The notes beneath the pieces were generated by a model, which saw only the letters and a list, made by a program, of their open reading frames with translations, did not search any database and was not told where the DNA came from. A DNA stretch of 64,000 nucleotides, from positions 248,001 through 312,000 of the forward strand of contig JAULBX010002224.1 of NCBI GenBank assembly GCA_032358255.1, written 5' to 3'. Made by a program: the position numbers and the translations under genes. Position 1 is the stretch's first letter. Each line of letters starts with the position of its first letter. The DNA comes from Heterotrichella gracilis. Its lineage: Eukaryota; Sar; Xanthophyceae; Tribonematales; Xanthonemataceae. Of this stretch, positions 58,777 through 64,000 are shown piece by piece.

Positions 58777-59840
58777 ATGGAGAAACTCATCTTGCCTAGG
58801 AGACTCCTGCAGCCCATGTTGTGTGCACTTCTGGTGGGACTGGTGTGCACTAGCACCAGGGCTCAAGATTCTTCATCAGATGGCTCCACCGGTAAGCCTC
58901 ACTGGCCTGCATTGCCACCTACTGCGCATTCCTTGGCTAGCCTGTCCTAAGCAAAAATAGGTCATGGAGTAAGTAATTTGCATGGAACAGCTTTTCATCC
59001 ATTTCAAAGTCACACACCAAATACTGTACAGCCCGTCATCTGTAGGGATATAGCCTAGGTGCCATGCATGAGATGACCAGGTATGGGTGTACAATCGGTG
59101 CCGCATGCGCATATAGTGTAGGCGCATTGCAATGACCATACCATGCATGAAATTAGTTGTAGGCAATTATGGTACACATGCCTACAGGGCACTTTCAATT
59201 TTACATAGCAATTTCAACAATTGTCAACACATGCGGTATGTGGGTAAAACTCCGACTTGCAACAAATGACCTTGACTGCATGCTAACATACAACTTAATT
59301 ATAGGGTTTGGAGTTAGGGTCAAATTTATATTTACAATCCACTACCGCGCACCTGCGGAGCGTCTCACAACCCCTAATCCTGACTGTTTGCCTGTTAATA
59401 GGAATTGTGCATTTCATGCAGGGACTTCAGATGGTCAATTTGACGGCCTTGGTGACATACAATACATCAGTGTGTCAGAGCTGGTGGCTAACTGCCAGGC
59501 CAAGTGCCCCAATGCGCCCAACCTGCCGGGCTGCATTAACGGACTGCTGGCATCCCTGGCTCAGACCTCAGACACTTGCTTCACAGTCAACAGCGATGAC
59601 AGCAGCGATAGCTCATCAACCACCCCTCCCGGTACCCCACCAGCGCCAACGACAGTAGACACAGCAGCGCAGTGCAACTGTTTGGGCACGCAGCTCCTGG
59701 CGACACCTGCTGTCAGCGCCGCATGCAACACGCCTCTGGCAGCGCCATGCGATGCCTGCACTGGATGCATCATCAACTACATCAGCAGGGTGGCAGACTC
59801 ACTCCCTACCTGCAACATCGACTGTGGGCCAGGAACCTAG
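58777..59840 (+). CDS. Small secreted Cys-rich protein
   Basis: I do not recognise the family. Two exons, 58777-58891 and 59422-59840, join within a Gly codon and give 177 aa. The start MEKLILPRRLLQPMLCALLV continues GLVCTSTRAQ, a good signal peptide with cleavage after TRA. The mature part has about 14 Cys in pairs and clusters (NCQAKCPNAPNLPGC, QCNCLGTQLL, PCDACTGC, CNIDCG), split by a Ser/Asp and Thr/Pro linker (DDSSDSSSTTPPGTPPAPTT). The two halves each look like a small disulfide domain. Probably extracellular; the role is unknown. Confidence 0.75.
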
Positions 59841-61573
59841 GGAGGATACAGCTGGATGCATATCACATGATTGAAACCTAAATCAACAATTTGCTGTGCT
59901 GTGGTGTGTGGAACAAATGATGGCATAATTTTTGTTGTGATATGTGTGTAATAATTTTTACCGTGACAGTGTGTGGACAGATCCACGGGTTAGAATCCAT
60001 CACCCCCAATCATTATGACTAATATCTTGCTTCACTTCGATCAACCCCAATCATTATGACTAATATTTTGCTTCACTTTGAGCAGCGCTGCATCAAATGT
60101 GCGCACATTTGATGATGAAACTAAATATTGTTTAGTTTGTTGATTAAACATTATCCTTGAACTCCTTTGAAATCTGATGGTAGGGTGCAGGAGCTCATGA
60201 CTGTACGTGGCATTTCTGCTGATGTTTTGAAAGTGTAGCATCTGCGTGAGCAACCGTGTGCATTTTTGGTTTGGGATAGCTTGTAAAGTATTTGTTATAA
60301 AGCTGCAGTTGACATACAACATCCATATAAAAAACAATGCACTACTAATTGCCACTATTGATCTCATTACTGTCACTTGCCTTGGATGTGGGCGTGGGCC
60401 GGCCACCTGCAGGTCGCTCAAGGTTGACTGGCTAACAACAATATTCATCAGTGACACTGGCAATGTCCCGCACTCGAGAGCCGCACACACAATTGCACCT
60501 TGATTTGAAGCAGTCTCAGCAAACAGCAGCACTGTCAACTCCTGCCTGCCATCATACCTCTAGGTCAGGGTCTAGCACGGTCGGCGTGAGGCTTTTCCAA
60601 CACTTGGCAAGCTGTGGCAAGCTGGCTATCATACAACTGGAACGTGCGCTAATCCAGAAGAGCATCTCTGGCAGCATGGTTGCACTCAGCGCTGAGTAAT
60701 AAAAGATTTCTGATGGCCTGGAGCGCCTTTTGCTTGTTACCTGGTGATGTTGGTGGTCACCAAATTGGGACACAAAACAGACGTCTGGAAATTTCCAGTC
60801 TTAAAATGTCTTTGAAAACATTCCCCGCCGTCATCGTCAGATTGCGACACTGACTTAGACTGTTACATATCAGGTACACCCGTGGCTGTACAATCCCTGG
60901 GAATGCAAAATTTGAAACAAAGTTGGCTTCACTATTATTCTGCAAGGGTTGGTTGTTGCTCTGTGCATTCAAAACCACTGCTATTGAGCACGTTTGCTGT
61001 TCTTGCAGCAGCTGTAATAGATCAAGAACTACAATCAGCTACAATGGGACGCACATAGCGCAAACTTGCTTTTTTCATACACTCTTACCCACCCATTCTA
61101 TTGTAACAAGACAATGCTTAACGTGGGTAAGAATCCAAAGTGGCTCATGGTGTAACAGTCAGCTAAAGGCCGTGAGGAATTTCCGGAACATATGTACCGA
61201 TATGTTACACATAAAGAAATTTAGCTCAGGTCGGAAGGCAGGAAGTGAAGAGGCAACACTCAGAAGCAGACCATCATGGCCAACTGTTTTAGTAGCAGCA
61301 GCAGGTGAGATCATCGCAGCCTTCTCAAATTGCCTCAATCATCATTCATATATGAACTGCTTCACGTGCCACCATGGGCAAGGCTTGCATGGCCGATCTC
61401 CTCGCTGTGCCTCTCTCCTCACCTGCAAAGAGAGAGAAACAAGATTCATGACGCCAGTCAGGCATACCTGCTGACCACTTGGGTAAGCAGCAATTTAAAA
61501 ACAAATCCAGGAAGGCATCACATTTTCGGTAAGCAGCGATTACACTACATTATGGACAATAAGAGACAGTCCC
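59841..61573. other. Convergent intergenic region with tandem repeat
   Basis: No gene is supported. A 41-nt unit (starts CCCCAATCATTATGAC) is repeated at 60004-60044 and 60045-60085, with few changes. The rest is AT-rich with no domain-bearing frame. Confidence 0.5.
60004..60085. repeat. 41-nt tandem duplication
   Basis: Two adjacent copies of a 41-nt unit differ at only a few positions, mostly at the end of the second copy. It lies 160 nt beyond the stop of the Cys-rich gene. Confidence 0.85.
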
Positions 61574-63230
61574 CTATGCTTGCATCTCAGTCAGTGGGGA
61601 GCGTGCCACAACGGGGATGGGCTGCACACAGTGACAAGCATGCGCCACGCACGCACCTTCTTGCTCGCATGCAGCTCATACCAAACAAGCTGATGATACT
61701 GGTGCAGAGCTCGCTTCTCCAGGCTATCTATCCACTCATCCCGCTCTCTCTTGGCAGCTGCGTGGGCGGTGGTCATTGCATCCCTTTCAGCCATCAGGTC
61801 TTGCTCACGCGCACGCAGCCTCGTCACCTGTTGACCAAATACTATTCCTATTAACAATCCTGGCATTGCTTCTATGGGACAGAGTGTCGCAGAGGAGTGA
61901 CCGAGTATGAGGTTGGGCACATAACAATGTTGCTGAGGACTGAGAAATAGGATGTCAGCAATTCAATACCATTATGCAGACGCCTGGTTATTTCTTGTGA
62001 CTACCAGGTAGAAGTTCAATGCAGCAACGTGCAAATCTGTGCACTTTTGTTCTTTCTGTTCAAAGTCGTCATTGAAAATCAGCATGGGTCACAGGCCCAT
62101 GCATATTCCACAGCGTATACAAAGAGCTGTTGTGCATAGGTCACCTCCTCCCTCTCCTTGGCCAACTCGTTCCTTAGCTCCTGAGCCTCCTGAGCACCAC
62201 CACCCCTTGTTACAACAAGGTCCTCCTGTTGTGCTTCACTCGTGGTTGTCAAGTCCACCACCTCCAATGTAGCAACCCGCTTGCGTTTGCGCGCCAGCTC
62301 TGCCGACAGGGCAGCATTCTCAAGCTCGTCCTCATCCAGCTGCAAGGCTGTGCCACAGGCAATGATGGAAGGCGCCTGCATGATGGTATTGGTTATGGCC
62401 GTACCACAAGATGCGACGCAAGTACATTGAGTTCCATGCATATCCTCTTCAAGTCAATATACCATGGTATTTGTTTTTAGATTTATATAAAAATACAAAT
62501 TTTATGGTTTTAAATTGGATGTATCCGTACCAATGGCTGTAAAGAAGAACTTGCTGAACCTTGTAATTTACACCATGGCATGAATGTTTTTAAAAAACAT
62601 TTATGCCAGTTGCAAAGAAATTTGTCAGACTGTCATCAATGCTGTCACGCATATAAAATTCAGCAAAATCTATATAGACTTAGACTATGGTGCAGGTGGG
62701 CGCCAAGTGCATGTGGGTGAGGGTGCCATCAGGCAAGCAGCGGCAGGTCAATGCTGGCACTCACCCAGCTGGGGGTTGCCCCTGCTTGATGCCCAGTGCC
62801 ACTTGGGTGTGCGCCCCATGTTGCCGGCGCACGAGGCTGGGGGGCGGCAACCACTGTCAGTGTCTGCTGCATTGCTGACAATTGCAGCACAGTATGGCCT
62901 GCAACAGGGCTTGGCGTTGGCATCTCTTCTTTTATCACGGTCGCTGAGTTTGAGTCTGGTGCCGCTGGCGTAGCTGACTGGGCTGCTGACTGCACTTCCC
63001 GCTGGGATGGCAAGGCTTGGGGCAGAGTGACCGGGGCTGCCTCCTGTTGACAAAAAACTGGCGTCAGGCACTATTTTCGACTGCAGGCTTTATAGCATGC
63101 GGAACAATGCACATGGCGCAAGGTGCATGCCAATGTGCTGACGCACCAATTTCTTCTTTGCAAAGATATTCCTGTGGGGGCACTTCCCCCACCCGTTCTC
63201 ATGCGCCCACTCGTTTCGGGCATCCATAAC
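61574..63230 (-). CDS. Coiled-coil protein, unknown family (5' end unresolved)
   Basis: I do not recognise the family. Exons 63147-63230, 62765-63043, 62145-62375, 61667-61827 and 61574-61621 (high to low) fit by phase. The 63147 exon encodes DARNEWAHENGWGKCPHRN. The next is Ala, Ser, Thr and Pro rich with an IKEEM sequence like a sumoylation site. The third has an acidic stretch (LDEDELENAALSAEL) and a basic run ARKRKRV that may be a nuclear signal. Then comes coiled coil (ELRNELAKEREE, VTRLRAREQDLMAERDAM) with a short end PIPVVARSPLTEMQA. The 5' end continues upstream; a likely but unproven first exon encodes MASSTIQKMRRPQWYR near 63670-63740. A nuclear role is inference. Confidence 0.55.
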
Positions 63231-63296
63231 CTGCGAGCAAGAGTGTGCCATCAGACAACGGGAGAGAAGATGCACGTACCCACAAAGATGTCTGGG

Positions 63297-64000
63297 GCCA
63301 AGTCTACTGGCAGCATGTCTCCAAGTACTACCCAGACCACTGAGAAGCAGAACGCAAACACGCTGAAGTGGATGTGCAGTATTGTGAACTGCAGCAGTGC
63401 CTGCAAGGTTTTATATTATATCAAATTGGATTCATAACAGAATTAAGGTTGGTGAAAAATAGAACAAAATCAGCAGCGGCAACGCCACAGGCAGGAAAAG
63501 GAATTTACATAGAAACACTTGCCCTATCCAGATATTTTAGGGCCATTGGTGAGCAGTGTGTGCACTTTATGCAATAAAAAGCCACATCATGCCATTTTAG
63601 CATCGGACGTCAGCATTTGCCCAAGGCAAGGGCTGTGCAGTATCAATGCTTGAGCATGACAGCACTGCCTTCACGCAGTACGTACCTGTACCACTGTGGC
63701 CTTCTCATCTTTTGAATGGTTGAAGATGCCATCGCCGGCATCATGCTAGGTTCACGGACTGCCAGCGCTGCTCGGATGACAAGAAATGCATGCCAGGTGT
63801 ACGCCAAGGGAACAGTTGTACACCAGGAAGTGAAGGCATTTAGAGATGGCAGATGCCTGCATGGCATCAAACAAAACAAATTTGACTTAGCTGGAGAACC
63901 CAACAAAAATGGGAAGTCAAGGTGCTACAGGAGGAGAGACAGGGGACTCCAGAAGAGCATTCTCCATATGTCAGCTACGTTGTGACCACACGGTTCTAGT
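63297..64000. other. Window end, upstream part of coiled-coil gene
   Basis: This probably contains the unresolved first exons and promoter of the minus-strand coiled-coil gene. The segment coding MASSTIQKMRRPQWYR, followed by a GTACGT donor near 63680, is the best candidate for its start. Nothing else is supported. Confidence 0.35.

Noticed and set aside
63270-63340. Plus-strand frame encoding KDVWGQVYWQHVSKYYPDH before a stop
   Set aside because: Looks protein-like, but no upstream exon could be linked and it overlaps the probable minus-strand gene.
1-64000. tRNA, rRNA, CRISPR, retroelement or large virus-like element
   Set aside because: I saw no TPsiC-type tRNA arm in a fitting context, no spaced repeat array, and no reverse transcriptase, integrase or capsid motifs in any frame. 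Small or decayed copies could be missed by eye.

Overview
The window is nuclear DNA of a green alga. It encodes a plant-type light-harvesting chlorophyll a/b protein, several proteins with chloroplast-targeting starts, and eukaryotic core genes (PRP31, MED11, UBE2S, a kinesin). Almost every gene is cut by short GT-AG introns (about 80 to 900 nt). Moderate GC, many GCATGC-like runs, secreted proteins beginning 'signal - RRLLQAPAPAP', and a short interstitial CCCTAAA (plant-type telomere) stretch fit a core chlorophyte, perhaps a trebouxiophyte; the exact lineage cannot be fixed from the sequence alone. I found no rRNA, tRNA, CRISPR array, or reverse transcriptase, integrase or capsid gene.

Layout: 1-1.95 kb holds a perfect 42-bp hairpin and an unclassified Cys-rich ORF. 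A DUF3754/TMEM143-like membrane protein gene runs on the minus strand (1953-7020), followed by an ungrouped, ARK-like kinesin (7833-13920, minus) and an F-box/PP2-like protein (15783-17552, minus). On the plus strand come Mediator subunit MED11 (18664-19462) and, only 114 nt later, an EEF1A lysine methyltransferase 4-like gene (19577-20469). A 372-aa orphan (20769-22105, minus) lies head-to-head with an SSX2IP/ADIP-like coiled-coil gene (22679-24517, plus). An Ala-rich modular secreted protein (25840-29572, minus) and a small predicted plastid protein (30977-32226, minus) precede UBE2S (32910-33902, plus).

An Orn/Lys/Arg decarboxylase (34197-37480, minus) shares a 401-nt upstream region with a plastid-targeted heme-oxygenase-fold (CADD-like) protein (37882-42331, plus). 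An LHCI-type antenna gene (43437-45247, minus) and PRP31 (45728-49146, minus) are followed by an orphan type I membrane protein (50290-52286, plus), a membrane-anchored HSL-family alpha/beta hydrolase (53472-56104, minus), a secreted Cys-rich protein (58777-59840, plus) and a nuclear-looking coiled-coil protein (61574-63230 and beyond, minus).

Many exon models were built by checking that donor and acceptor sites, reading phase and total length agree; where they all close in frame this is stated. The genes are mostly unrelated housekeeping genes with frequent head-to-head pairs rather than one pathway. The most unusual signals are an intron at 51501-51698 flanked by an exact 14-nt duplication and carrying telomere-like repeats, a 150-nt fold-back at 28396-28545, the modular Ala-rich secreted protein, and the very tight MED11/methyltransferase pair.
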